Shown one piece after another: positions 24,752 to 38,630 of a DNA stretch of 64,000 nucleotides (position 1 is its first letter; every line of letters begins with the position of its first letter). Under the pieces are notes generated by a model. It was not told where the DNA came from. It was given only the letters and a program-made list of their open reading frames with translations, and made no database searches. Source of the stretch: Hymenolepis diminuta (taxonomy: Eukaryota; Platyhelminthes; Cestoda; Cyclophyllidea; Hymenolepididae). The position numbers and the translations under genes are program-made. The stretch is from positions 1,372,844 through 1,436,843 of the forward strand of contig CAADRB010000009.1 of assembly GCA_900708905.1 (NCBI GenBank). The letters run 5' to 3'.

Positions 24752-26879
24752 CTGATTTCTATAATAATTTATGAATGGTTTAGGAGAAGTGCCAGCATTC
24801 AAAATTAATTGTTAAAGAAAGTTTCACCACGTTGAAAAACTTTGCTGATTTGAGTTATTTGTTATTTTGTGCTGCAAAATATACGCCTGAATTAGCTCAT
24901 TTTTAATTATGACTAGTTAATAATCAGCGAAATGGGACCAATTGTTTGACTACCGAAATTCCTATTTTGACTTGTTCAAAGATATCTCTTAATTTTCAAC
25001 TAAAGCATAATTGCGATTTCAAATTCTACCAAACAAGGTGGATAATGATTGTTAAAATTACGAAAAGATTAGAACAATTCTATATTTTGTTGAGAAAAAA
25101 TAGAATACCTCTAGATTACCTTTTTAAATTTTGAATAATAGTAGAGAAGAACAAAGTGAAGAAAGGGATTAGAATAGAATCGATGGTATTTGATAATAAA
25201 GATATGAGATTGTACTACTTCATTTAAAAATAAATTCCTGTTTAAAGAAGGAAAGAAAATCATTAGGGCGTTCGAATATTTCAAATATAATTTTCGAAGG
25301 TTTCTCAAAGAATTATTGAAAAATAATTGCAGGGCTGAATTCGGAAGAGAAAATGTTTTGCCATAACTTCCTACTGCAACAGTATCAGATTCACTTATAG
25401 AACAAGAGGAAAGAGAAACACTTTCACACTTTTGAATGGAGCTTTTCACTATGTAATTATCTCCTTTATGACACCAATAACCTATGTATCATAACCTTTG
25501 ACAACTTAAGAAGAACAACTGACATTTAAACAGTGCGTGCTCAGGTTTAAAAGCAATTTTTTCAAATCGTAATTGACTATGAAGACGACGGCTTAAATAA
25601 GTTATTATGAAAGGAATTTAAAATTGTAACCCTACTCGCATGCGAGTAAGAGTAAAACATAAGAAAAAGATTTTACGACTGCAACATGCCACATTTCGGA
25701 AGCTTCAAGTCTTATTAAAAGAAAGTAGCAATGAATTTTGGATATCGAATTCTCAGTTTCTATGTATGCAAATGATCATTTCAGCTTTTATATCCTTGAA
25801 AAGAGGCATTTTTAATCAGATCTGTCGAATACCACCGGCTTATTTTAAAAAGTATTCGGAGATGATAAGAAAATTAGGACACGTATACTCAAATTTGAAC
25901 TTGATTCCAAAGAAAAACTGTAATTTCTTTGAAAATAAAATTACGCATCCTTTCGCTTGAAAATGAAGGAGTGATTATGCATTTTTCAACACTTGAATTG
26001 GTATAAATAATTGGTTTCGCGTGAAATATAATTCGTTAAATTAAAATGCTGAAAGTTTGTATATGAAAGTTAAGTTTAAAATTCGATGAAACATATTTAA
26101 TGATTCATTTAAATAGCGTGTGACTGAAACATGGTGGCTCAGGTCTGCTCAGCTCAAACAGCCATAGAGTGAGTCATAAGGGAGACAGAACTTTAAGCAC
26201 ACTTTATTAAACTATTGTACACAATAACACTTTTACAAGCATGAAACTCACCACTCCTTCCAACAATACACACGCACCCTTTGTTCTTCCACTCTTCTTA
26301 CTCTGCATTCGTCCAACATATTACTTGTCCATCTCAACTTTCGATTATCTTATTTGGAGAAAGCTTTGTCTGGGATTAGCGCTATTTTACACATATTTTC
26401 ACTTTTTTTAGGCGTATTACTTTTCTTTATTTTGAAAAATTAACCATTTATAATCGCTGGATTACACTTTTGCTTATCTTCTAATTACACATTTTTTACC
26501 TCTAACTGTTTATTTGAAGTCTATTTATAAAAAATCCTTCGAACGGGATAGTCGCAGCATACGCTTTATATCGCTCATAATACATCAATTTTTGTATTTT
26601 TTCTCTCAAAACTTACAAAGGATATTTAATTAAATTATTACAATGATCAAGCAAAAGAATTTTAAATTATAATCTTGGGAAAGTAATTAGACAGGAACAA
26701 TGGAAAATAGTCTAATATAGATTGAGGTTTATGAGATGGAATAGAACTTGCGAATAAAGTGAGAATATCAAAAAATATTACTTCACTTGATTTCTGGGAT
26801 CATATTTTATATTTTTATTTAATGATTATAGATCCCTAATCCATGTTATGGTATTTCGGATTGCTTATTTTAATGTTTA

Positions 26880-26990
26880 CGATAAATTAAGGAAGGTGAT
26901 TCTAACGATCAAGATAAGAGCGAATGGATACTGTCCAGGCTGATAACAGATCTTACTAGAGTTCATTCACGGTGAAATATTATTACAATG
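26880..26990 (+). repeat. Dispersed repeat family D, weak copy
   Basis: AACAGATCTTACTAGAGTTCATTCACGGTGAAATATTATTA resembles AGCAGAGCTCACTAGATTTAATTCAAGGTGAACTCTAATAA at 39635-39670. The match is recognisable but diverged and short. Confidence 0.3.
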
Positions 26991-29900
26991 CCCCAATAAG
27001 TTTTTCAGCCTCTTTGCTGATTTACAAGTAAGTACATGTGGTCTAATTTCATTCTCGATCTTCTCACTCGAGAAAGGCTCTTGTGTCGTAATTGGCTTAA
27101 GAAGATCACTAGTTTTAGGAGGGGATATCCAGCTTAATTAGTTCTTACTCCAAAAGCAATTTTATTTAGAATTTGACGTGCATTATATTACTCTTTTAAT
27201 TAATTTGAACTACTGCATCTTTGTTTATAGATATGAATAAATGGATTAAAATTTATTTTCGGCACAAAAATTCACAGTTTGTCGCAAAATTGAAAAGTCC
27301 TCACATTTTATGGAAAGATTAATTTAGTACAATGAAATACCTGTTGAAGATATTTTATACAAGTTAATTACTTGTGCCTAAATATGTTTCTATTTACATT
27401 GAACTTTTAATAACTAAATCAGCGTACACAGAATTAGATAAATTGTAAAGTTGTTTTTATTATATCCCATTATTCAATAAATTAAAATCGGAATTAAACG
27501 TTTCTCAAAATAAAATATGAATTATTATAAATTTTATTATTATTTTGGCACTTCAATTTTGAAAATTTAAATCGAAATATGATCACAAAATACTAGGATT
27601 TCGTCTGCTTATATATCTATAATTTAAAACTCCGCTCTAAATTTGCAAAAATATTTTTATTTTAACTTTATTTCATTTAACTACTTTTTCCGATTATCTG
27701 AGTTCATGTCCTATCTAAAAATAGTTTTAAATTATGCGTCACATGAACGTTTCAGAAAGGATGATTTTTAGTATGTTAATAAAAATGTAATTACTTTCGG
27801 GTAATGTGAAAACATTTACCTTTTTCCCCAGTCTGATATTTGCTATGGATTTGGGAGATAAAATATTTTATGAATTATAAAAGTTTATCTCATTCTGAAA
27901 CTTACATGTGATTTATATTTAGACTGAAATATGTTTGATATTTAGTCTCTTTCAAGTTGCTACGCTACTTGTCAAGTAATGGATAGTTATATGGTAAATA
28001 AGAAATACATTAAAACATGATTAGTAAATGTTTTAAAATGTAGGTAGGGAGGCTCTTGCTTGTTTATTGGCAGACAGAATTTTAAATCCCTTATTAATTG
28101 AGCATTTAAACCGTAAGCTAAATTTATATCTCAGCTTCGTTAAAATCTCTGTAAGTGTTGAGCAATCTCAAAAACTACATTGTATTTCTTTATTGCGATA
28201 AAAAATAGAGGAATCGAGTTTGATAGATTGGGTGGCACATTGATTCAATCAGAAATGGCGAGATCGATGCTCATTGGCACATACTCAGAGATGACCAGCA
28301 GCACTGTGTAATTCTGGTTAAAAAATATCTCTGGTTGATGGTGATTTGTAAAAAAGGAAGACTAATGCAAGTTTCTCATAATGATGGCCCAAAGGTATCT
28401 TTCCGATGATATTAAAACCTCCTTTAAGAGTATGGAAATTTAGTATTAAATAAATGAAATACAAGAATTATCTCACATTAGATAAAAAATATCCAACCCT
28501 GAAGATAGGAGTGGTGCTACAACTCGATTAAATCAAATTGTGCAGTCTAGGACGAATTCATCCTTCTGTTATTATTAAAATTAACGCCATTTCGTGAACT
28601 TTCTTTGATTATCAATATTCGACAGTTTTTTCCCTTTTGGCAGCTCAAAAGTTTATCTGTCACTGAAGATTGATAACTTGAAGCATATATTTTTATTACG
28701 CGTACATATTTTCAATTTTGGTTAATTCTTCACGAAATATTCAGTCTTATCTCTTCAAACCGACCTCTATCCTTGTAGACCCCCGTTGTCAGCTTGCTTA
28801 ACTCTATGGTTTTCTCTTATTATCAGAAACCGTACACATGTCATTTAGGTCAAATCGGATAAACCTTAATCCTCACCAAAACTAGAATGTGACGTTACCA
28901 AAAACTGCTTCAGCCTAGCCTGACAGGATCGTCTAAAATCTGACTACTCTATCGTTTATTCTTATTATATACATTCCATTTAGCGCTCCAAAATTACCAC
29001 TACTATAATTGCCATTTTAATCTCGGAACCTAAGGCAATCTTAACTCTTGGCCTTTTGTATCTCCCTATATGTCAATAGTTATTTCTCAATCAAGACTCA
29101 AATTCAAATGCTTCTATTTCTTCTTTAATGTACCGCTCTTACCATATGTATCAGGACATGAGATACGAAGAACCGCTCTGACAATTACTATTTGAACTTC
29201 GAAATCTATATATTTACTTTTCCCCCGCTTTCAATGGAACGTTATATTAAAAGCCCAATTGTACATCTCCCTGCCTAATTCGTATGCCTAAAAATGCATC
29301 AACATTTCACTGTATTTTAATCAAATGTGCCAAAAATTAAAAATGATTTTTCAGATATATGACAGAATTATGTATTTATAGTCTGATTTTTACAAATACC
29401 CCTAGGCATATAATTCGTTTGAATGTCAAGAAGTATGAATCATCGCTGCTAAACAAACTGGTAGATTCGAAATTTCATTGCTGAATACCTAATTCCATCT
29501 GGCTACTTGTACTTAAATAAATGTCCGTCAAAATTTTATTCAACAATTCCTAAATGTCACATTTTATTATGAATAGAAATTAGCAGTGAGAATAACCAAT
29601 TTTTCTCTTCCCTATAGTGTGTTAAAGATTAAATTAAGGACTTGGGAATTGCATCAATGGTTTGCTAGGCAATTTTGCTAAACAAATAGATAATTTCTTA
29701 ACTAATATCGTTGAGTGATGATGCAAATAATTTTCTCAAAAGTTTATTCTCTGTTTGATATATATATATACATATATAATCAATGTTTATTAGAAAATAT
29801 TATTCATTTTCATCGTTAGATATAGTAATATATTACATCTTATTGTTGTTAATTGTCTGTTATTAATTATTTGGACTGACTGGATCTCCTATTTATTGAG

Positions 29901-32900
29901 TGAATATGCAAGAATTAAAGTGTTAAGTCAAAGCGATAGGTTTACATGTTATTACACCATCACCTACGTATAGTGTTACACAGCGGATATCCTTTAATCT
30001 ATGTCGATATATCGACAAGTGGACCAACCTCATAATAAAGAAAAAGCGATTTATAAACATAAAACCAAAATACATCCCTATTGATTGACATAAGACTAGG
30101 CAAACATATACATGCTTGCATTGAAGGAGGTCTTCATGTTTACCGTTTTTCAGCAGAAATAAAAATACTTTAAACCGTTCTTCTCAAATATACTCTAAGT
30201 TATAAAAAGTAGTGGATTAAACTTTGCCAAGCATTAGAACGGTATAACGGATGCTTAAAATTCTCCAACATTTAAGATGATTGGCTTCTAACAAACATGA
30301 AATATGGGTGTAATTCTGCGATGAAAACTTATAAAAAGCACAAAATTCATGTTGTTTGAAGTTCATAACTTTTAAGGTCTGAAAAAGTTAGACTAAATTG
30401 AGATACAAGTGCACTTTATTATAAATTCTCATTGAGTTAAAAACGGCCTTCTTGGGACGAATTATGAGTCTGAGTCGAGGAAACCATCTGGTGGTCTATT
30501 ATTTTAAAATGAATGTTTAAAATGTGGGTTTTATGTTTTGTGTTCGGAACAATTTCATTAATTTTAAACATTTGACATCTTATATGGCACCGATAAGATA
30601 ATCCCCTGTCATCAGAGTCAGCTAATGTAAATGAGACTAAACAAGCTCTCAACTCCATTCGGGAATCCTTTTGCCTTAAAACAAGGAGAGCACAACCATT
30701 TACGTTAAAAAATCTCGTAAAAATTCGAGCGCATATGTAACGGTAAAAAATTTAGGAGCATAAAATTATTTTCGTAATAAAGAAACAGCAAACGCGTTAG
30801 ATATGTAAATCGGTTTAAATGAAGCATTTTGATTTCTAAATCTTTACTCTTTAACCCTCTATATCTTCTTCATGCTCTATTTGAACCGTTTTACTGTTAT
30901 GTTCTCAGTCTCTCGTAATTTTTTATGGCACGACGGGAAAAATTCGAGATCAAGCTCCGTTAGTCTGATATCCTTTAGAAAACATCATTCTGTAGACATT
31001 ATATTGAATATTGTTTAAAATCGTGTAAGTACCTCTTCAAGTTAATCGATTTATTAATTATCTCTGGACTTTGTCGACGTTGATTCTCCCGAAAATTTTA
31101 GGAAAAACCATTAAGTCTGAATTCTGGAACATGAAGCGGAAAATTTACTGACTAGTGTTCGATCTGAATCTGATTTTTTAATATCCAGGTTTTATTTTCA
31201 ACTTGAACCCAATCGTGCCCACACCACCCCAATTAAACTGCTGTACTATTCCCCGTGTTCAGATGCTATCACAAAATTAAAAGTGGATTCTTCCTTAACA
31301 TGGGTAGTAATAAAGTGACATTATAAAGGCGGAAATTACGTTTACCTGTTTGTTTTATTATGCCTTCGCACTTCCAGATCCTGTTTCTGTGTGTTCCGAA
31401 ATCGAGAACCCAGTTTTTGCTGTCGTCGGTTTCTCAAAAGCCGACTGACGTAAAAGTAACAAAAGGATATAACGATCGAAGGTGCCACAAACTGGAACAC
31501 AAAATGGAGAATTGTAAATATCTAAAAGTTAAAAAGAAACATATTAACCAAATTTGACTGATTTATAAAAATTCATTGATTTAATAAACAATAAATAGAA
31601 TATTAGTAACTTTAAATGAAATATTAATTGATGGAATAATAAAGTCTTGGCAGTTAAAGCAATTAATGCAAAAGCATTAAAACGAATAAATTATAATAGT
31701 TGTTTATCTGCGAAATTTTAAAATTGCGCACAGCTGAAATTAGAAATTTGATTTACTTTCACATTTGATGTAAGGTTAAACTATCCAAATTGGAAATAAA
31801 AAAATGCGCAACGGTTTAACCAATGCATAAATTATTTTTTAATTATTAACGATATTCATGGATTGTTTGCATAATTTGTTAAACATGCTTAAATCTTAAC
31901 TCAACAATCAGTATTTTTTATTCATGTTCGCTTAAGTTAAACTAGATATTACGAAAAAGCTTAAATAAATTAGAAAAGAAGTAGTTGCTAATACATATTT
32001 TATCACTGCCTGTAATGTAGTTATACGGATTTATCATGCAGTTTGCTTTTGTTCCCATCAGAAATTGAAAAAACGTCTCCTATTTATCATACTCGATTAA
32101 AGAGACCCTTTTAAAGAATAAGAATAAATAAACCTTTAGTGATAAAATTAGTGGCCATAATTAGGTTATCAACTAAAATTAACCCTCCAGAATGAAGATG
32201 GGAGGGAACATTCACTACATTTTAAATAGCATTTTACAACTGAATAATTAAAACTTATAAAGGTGCATAGCTGCCGAAATAGCTCAAATTTAGCAAAAAT
32301 GCAAGCAACTTGAATTTCGACAAAATCTCCCCTTTGCTATCCAATATTAAAAATTATCCCGCTTGTATTACTGCCTGTACTGAGTGTATATGTTAACTTA
32401 CTGTTAAGCCAGTCATATATCGTTGAAAAAATCTAATTCCAACCACGAGTATTTGTGCTCATAGAGTTCGCATGCCTTCTAATCAAACTATCACATAGTT
32501 TTCATTTCCGTTCCATCTAAAAGCGGATGCAATAGTTATTTATTTAGAAACATCCGGATTTTTCAGCATTAAAATTATTGTGGCGCCAGTTTTTGTGAGT
32601 TTAGTGCTATGTACATGTCGGTTATGAGTTTGAACTCTCTATCTGATTGTGGGATTGTTTATATATGTCCAACAAAGAGTCAGCGGTAATAAATTTGAAA
32701 TCCCAAAAAGAGTAAAATTTTAAACTTTAATGTTCAATAGGAAACAATTCTAAAATCTCAAAATCATTCACAGCCGATGTACTAATTGCTTTTCGACTAC
32801 CAGTTAAATGAAAAGGAAATATGAAAAAATGATTATAGATTTTTTTATTTGTCAAAATTGATTTAAATTGAGGGTTAAGGATTCATCAAGATTTAATGGC

Positions 32901-33703
32901 AGATTTGTCGTCATCAATCGTTGTCAAATCAATCGATTAGATTAGATGGGAGATTCGAGTAGAGATTATTGTCACTTATTTTGTAGAGTTTTCCAATTAA
33001 CAAAATCTCTCACTTTTCTATAAGTTTATTGATAAGATTTTCTGATGTTTACAATAACTCAATTTGATATTAAATAATTTGTAAATATATTAAACTAATG
33101 GAATATTTCAAAATGATTTTTAGGAAACAACTTGAATATAAAGAAGAGATTGATTATCTATCTAGATATCTTATTCTTGACGATGTTGGATGTGTACTTT
33201 CATATAATTATTCCAAATTCAAGGATTTTAAGAAAAAATTTTTCCTTGAATATACTCTGCAGAACTGAAAAGTACAATTTAAAATGGAAAAGAATGGTAA
33301 AGCGCAGGAAAAATAACTTTTCTCGGACCACTCTTTTAAAAATTTGAAAGCTATGCATTCTATTGTTCAAATCGTATCCATGATACGATCTTTAAATAAA
33401 TGAGGTTTTTACTTTTATTGATCACTAATTGTTCAAATGATTTCTTTAAAAATTGGTAAACAATTTATTTAAGTTAATTGCAATTTTATTTATTGAAAAA
33501 TTTTTTGAATTCGCTCAATTAACTATTTCCACGTGGACCAAATTGTATTTCAATGTTTGGAAATAAATAGGTAAATAGGCTTTAAAATTTCTCTTTTTTA
33601 AGGTCGGAACACAACAAGAAGAGATGACCTAGAAATATCTCTCTTCAAATTCAATAAATTTTCACCACGATGGGACGTAAATGAGACTGGAGATACTTAT
33701 CTT

Positions 33704-33919
33704 TTAGAATAAAGCAAAGTAGCAGAAGGATATATACACAACCAGGATAGAACATAACACTTTGAGAGGTAAACTATTGAAAGGTTTCAGAATCATTAGT
33801 GCTTCTTTTGCCTGAGATGCAAATGAATGGAAAACATCAAATACGCAAACACTCAACCACTCAACGTAGGGAAAATTGTCTACTTTAATTGTTCGCCAAC
33901 AAAACCATTCAAAACTACC
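33704..33919 (-). other. Unassigned 71-codon open frame with hydrophobic end
   Basis: Between two in-frame stops the minus strand is open for 71 codons without an early ATG. The translation is rich in Trp, Cys, Val and Phe (for example EWFCWRT, then VEWLSVCVFDVFHSF) and ends in a hydrophobic stretch, VLCSILVVYISFCYF. The composition is unlike the Ile/Lys-rich chance frames around it. A poor acceptor (AATAAG) lies at its upstream end and no donor precedes the stop. It may be part of an interspersed repeat or an old coding relic. It does not fit as the receptor's missing TM5 exon, because no donor follows the hydrophobic part. Confidence 0.25.
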
Positions 33920-34356
33920 TTATTATCTTGAAATAAAATGCTTTTATTTCACTCATTGATCTAAAGTTTGGTGTCAAACAGTCATTTTTCTAGCATTTAC
34001 AAATGGTAGATTTGTATTAAAGAGACTAAAGAAGGCATCTGTCATAGTTGTATAGCATTGCAAATTGTCTTGTCTTGATTTTACGGTTGTATAATAAAAA
34101 GTTACCCGTTTTGTCCGACAATGTTGAAATCAGCTTAACATAGATATAAATAAAATGGAGAAATCTTATTTCAAATAGAGAAACATAAGTATTATGAGAA
34201 TTAATGAAGTGAAAGGAGCAGGTTTTAGTACTGAAAATGCCATGAGTCTCAAATGTACGGAAATTTAAAAATTATTTTGGACCAAATCATGCGAAAACAA
34301 AAACACTACGTCAGATGGTAGTGATGAATGCTAATTCGATTTAGAAAAGCACTTAC

Positions 34357-34396
34357 CATTTCTAATATCTTGACGTGACCCACTATTTACAGCATT
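34357..34396 (-). CDS. Peptide GPCR, candidate 40-base micro-exon of the third loop
   Basis: A 40-base minus-strand segment is bounded by a good acceptor (TTCACTTTTAG|AAT) and a consensus donor (AATG|GTAAGT). In phase 0 it reads NAVNSGSRQDIRN and leaves one G. That G joins the two leading bases GT of the exon at 24673-24751 to give Gly, so NAVNSGSRQDIRN-G-RNEFSPRQ... is continuous. A polar Ser/Asn/Arg peptide is appropriate for a third intracellular loop, and the phase 0 start is compatible with exon 1 upstream. The size is small enough that a chance pair of splice sites is possible, so the call depends on cDNA evidence. Confidence 0.35.
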
Positions 34397-37300
34397 CTAA
34401 AAGTGAACTTCTAGCCTTTTGATATGGGTAATATAATCTCTTTTCTAATCTTTTTTCCAATCGAGTGATAACTATTGTGTCAATTTTCTGAATTCAATAA
34501 ATGTTTTAGAATTGATTTAATCTTGAAAACGAATTCGCAAAAGTTTGCAAAAGTAAACCGTCAATTTTAAGGACAAATCATTTCGGTTTACAGGAATTTG
34601 AAAATTTTAACTCCAATTGTCTAAATCGTATCCAATAAACATTCCTTAAATAACTGACTGTAGTTCATATATTCCAAAAAGGGTATGACAATAAGATACC
34701 GTTTTAATAATTTTATAAAAATTTAAATACAGACAGATTAAAAGTCTTATAAGGTTTAAATGTAGATTACAAAAATTCGAGTTTTACAAATATTGTTAAT
34801 TAAATCAAAATCACAGTTCACGAATAATTTCTATTTGATTCCTTGCAAACCCGAATTATGAAAGTTGTTATAAGGATTAATGAACTGAAAAGTTTTATTC
34901 ATGGATTAAGAATTGACGAGGTTAATGGAATATATATTAGAAACTCTAATTAAAGTCAACAAAATGTTGGTTTGTCTTCTCAAATTTTCCTTCTTTGGTT
35001 GTCTTTGGCTTTTAAAGAGGTAAGTTTAATAGTTAATAACTTAGATTCAGTCACTTTAGCGCAAATTTAAAGTAACAACGTTTTTATAATATTTAACTTC
35101 GTTATCGATATCATTAAAATTACGTGTAATTTTGAAAAAATTTGAGAAAAACATCAATATAAATTTTAAAATATTTTTTTGAATTCTTTTTGGGATACTT
35201 TCTCTTCTCTGATATTTAAAATATTTAATTATAAAATTGGTATATGTATATAATCTGTTAAGTCCATTCAAAATGTTTAAGTGTGCTAGAATAAGTTGGA
35301 TTAACCCTTTTTACTTCTTCCGCAAGATTATAGGCATTCGGGAAGCATCATCCCGAAACTACAGTAAATTCTTGTGGAAATATCAGGTTTAGAAGTAATC
35401 ATCATGATCGCGTAAATACATGTGGTTTTTATTACCGTGCAGTTACTGTAAAGCATACAATTATGAAGGAATGTGATTAGATCCCATTCTGTTTTATTTC
35501 TATTATATATCTCTCTCGTCACTTCTGCCTGAATATTTCATTACTCGATTACTGTGATGTTGCTTAGGAAGAATATCAGTTCGGATCAGGATTAACAACG
35601 CTGAGACACTCGGAGATACTAACAATGTATCGTATGTGAGCATTCTGCGAAACCAATGGGTCAGTTTCAAACTTTTATAGAAAGCTAATTAACTCAATTT
35701 AGATAGATTGAAACTAGAGATGTAATGTGCACAGCTTCCTCTGAATCATTAGGAGTAAGCTTTCCTTAATGGCCATCGTCGCTGTGTTTATGAACTCAAA
35801 TGTATGTGTGTTTGATGCTAAGCCAATGTGTCCTATAAGATCACGATATTTAGTAGTCTACAGAGCTGTACTACGTATCTTAAGGCTTTATTGAGCAGTG
35901 AGAAGAAAAAGGGTATCTACTAACTTCTCTATAATGGCTGATAAGTTTTAATTCTTTTGAAGAAGATGGTATCTTAAATTCTTTTTTATTGGGGAAAATT
36001 TTATCTAACTCAAATAAATATAAGATTGAAATATTGTTTCTATGCTAACTTAAACGTTAAATTTTAATTTGTTTCTTAATCGGATTAAAAAGTATCTACT
36101 ACCATAGGACTTCCTTTAAAACAGCTCTGCCTAAATAAGAATTCAAGCTGCATGACTTTGAACTCATAACTTCTAATGCGACAAACTGCCTGTTTTTGAT
36201 AAATTAAATTTTTTGATCCTCTTTGCTCATATTTAGGAATAATAAAGACTCTAAAAATTGGGGTTAAAATTAGAATGAGAGATATAATCAGAGAACAATG
36301 GCTTAACGTACAGAGTATATTAGCATAAATACTGAGTTATTAAATAATTCTACTTATTAACAAGGACTAGGAGAAAGAATTGAAGGAATCATGGCATCAA
36401 ATTCTTAGAGTGCCTTGGTCCTGTCCAAGATTAGTGCCACATTGAGAATTTTAGCTAAATATTGATAAACCCATAGTTTTAAATTCATCTTATTTAAAAC
36501 CATATTAATAAAAGAAGCACTTAATAATATTTGTACAGTTCGAGAAAATTTAAGATGGTTAAGTGTGGGAATTTTATTCCGCCTTATCCGCACTTAGAGA
36601 ACAAGGTTAGATAGCTTTGCGTCATGATATTGTTGTGTCATTTTTGCACTGATATGGCGTATTTTTTTGAAAAGAGGAATAAACAAAAAAGACCCCTCTT
36701 AAATTTTAAAATTTCAATTTGAAACATTCTGGAGTTTGATATTTGAAATCTATGGCTAGTTATTTATCTTAACCGAGTTGTAATATATATTACACAAAGC
36801 AATTATAAGTGCAGCTTTTGGTACAATTTGCAAACAACTTAATCATTTAATTATATTTCAGTCACTTCTGGGTTTTAAAAAGCAAAGACTTCGCATTCAA
36901 ACTTAGTAAAATTGTCTGGTCAGCATGCGATTAAGGCGATAATTTTGACCCTTACACTTTAGCCTTAGACCTCCCAACTATCTTCCAATCAATTAGGCAA
37001 TATTTTAGTTTCTAAAAATTAATATAAAAGAAAAAGTTCAACATTTTTATTGCTACCGAATTTTTGGTTCATTAAGTTAAAAATCTATAAATTTAATAAT
37101 ATTTCCATTGAAATATTTTGTGAAATAAGTTACGTAAGTAATTGTATATATATGTACACAAAAAGGAATCATACACTTTTACTTCAGAAAAAATTGTCAA
37201 ATAAGAAAACTATGAAGAAATTCATATATTGCGCATTTAAAAAGCCAGTTAGATGAGTTTTATAAATACAATTGTCTTAATAAAGATTGTGGTGTCGAGT

Positions 37301-38469
37301 AAAGACTACCATTTAAACGTTATTTAAAGCCGATTTCAACTTATAACAGGTATGGAGGCAGAACTTAACTAAATCGGAGATGGACGTTCTACTATGTTAT
37401 CAAACGCATAATGACAAATTTATGAACTTTCTGACGATCGCAACTGAAGTGAAGACCCACCTCCTTCAAGAAAGCTGATGCCAAACAAAACTCCTTCTCT
37501 TCCAATCTTAGGCAAATTTAAAACTGATTTCCAAACGATATTAACTTCTGAATATTCAGAGGGTACGAGGGTTAAATGAACACAAATCAAAACCCGAATT
37601 TCTAAAAAATCTTCGCCCATTTTGAACGAAACCGTCATATTTAATTTTACCCTTTCTTCAAAGACTGTAATATTAACGGCTATACCTTTTGCTTCCCATT
37701 ACATTTTAGTAAGGGTAGTAGCCGATCATTTTCGACGTCATAATGGTAAATGGTAATTTTAGTTTGTACCATTTTTTTCCTTTTTGAATATTCAAAAAGT
37801 CAAGTAGTCAATCAAGTCCAAAGTGTCCTAATGTTCTTTACTCAAATTTTGTTACCACTTACTGCTTTGTTTAAAACGTTCGCATTCAATAGTTGGAATG
37901 TTATTCACTCCTCATTATCCAGCTCGGCTTACAGTAACAGTATTAATTCATTCTTTCAGTAAGTGTTAAATCGAAAATCATGCAGTGCAATTACTCGTCG
38001 TTTTTTTGGTTTAAATCATTGGCAAAATGCAAAACTTGTTTAATTTCGTCGGATAGAGAAGAGACAGAATGAATGCTAAAAGCTACAGCCAAAAATAGAG
38101 GGCAAACGTGAGCAGTATGCTAATTAAAGTTAATGTCTGGATGGCTCCAAGCCATTAGTTAAACATCGTATTTGATAAAAAGAAAGGGAAATGGGGATGA
38201 GAAGAGAGCTTCACGCATTTACTATGACTTATTATTATTAATTATCGGTTAAAACAAAAGGGAAGAAAATTCAATATTGCTCAATGAAATGAAATTTTAT
38301 TAGAAAAATTTTGACCTGGTTTCACACAATTTAGACAAAGTTCAAAAACAAAGGTGGTTCTATTAATAGATAAAACCAAATAGAATCATTCGTCCTGGAT
38401 GAACACGGGTTAGAGAGCTCTGTTAAATGAGAAATTTTAGTTATTTTTGCTATGATTAGGCTGGAAGCT

Positions 38470-38630
38470 GCTGACCATTTCATGAGATCATATAGAAAAA
38501 ATGAATTGGGTTGGCAAGACCGACTCTTATTGATTGAAAACCCTGTCAGTAAGCACTGGACGTCGTCTACAAATGTTGTTGCAATGTAGAGAATGATTCA
38601 TGAAATCTGATATTTTCAACGTGAGGTATT
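38470..38630 (+). repeat. Dispersed repeat family E, copy 1
   Basis: Aligned with 49160-49325 in the same orientation. Shared words in order: CATGAGATCAT..., ATGAA, GGCAAGACCGACTCTTATTGATT, AAAACCCTGTCAGTAAGCA, CGTCTACAAATG and GAATGATTCATGAAATCTGATATTTTCAACGTGAG, against ...CATGTAAGATCAT, AATGAAGTAGCAATACCGATTCTTCTTGATT, AATACCGATCAATAAGCA, CGTAGACAAGC and GAATCATTAATTTCGAATTTTGGAACGTGAA. About 65-70 percent identical by eye. Element class unknown. A minus-strand frame is open across this copy but closed in the other. Confidence 0.5.

Larger units (their letters stand above)
24752..34356 (-). other. Long receptor intron
   Basis: About 9.6 kb of mostly very AT-rich DNA inside the receptor gene. 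It holds a weak copy of repeat family D (26880-26990), an isolated open frame at 33704-33919, and a moderately long plus-strand frame at 25640-25960 (106 codons, Lys/Ile/Phe-rich, no recognisable domain, likely chance). A GC-richer block at 26130-26340 looks repeat-like but no partner was seen. Near 29758-29779 there is a short TA-rich run. No exon was identified. Confidence 0.4.

Noticed and set aside
25111..25449. Minus-strand frame of 112 codons; its last part, before a donor AAAAAG|GTAATC, has a TM5-like stretch (ILIPFFTLFFSTII in a shifted frame)
   Set aside because: The frame with a TM5-like helix leaves two bases at the donor, which does not fit the next exon; the phase-compatible frame contains Lys, His and Arg inside the helix. 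Base composition equals the flanks.
26215..26345. Minus-strand open frame with DECRVRRVEEQRVRVYCWKE and a GTGAGT donor
   Set aside because: Looks like part of a repeat-like GC-richer block, has no good acceptor and does not fit the receptor's phase.
37420..37638. Minus-strand frame of 72 codons within the receptor gene
   Set aside because: No splice sites in suitable phase and no transmembrane character; not the missing TM5 exon.
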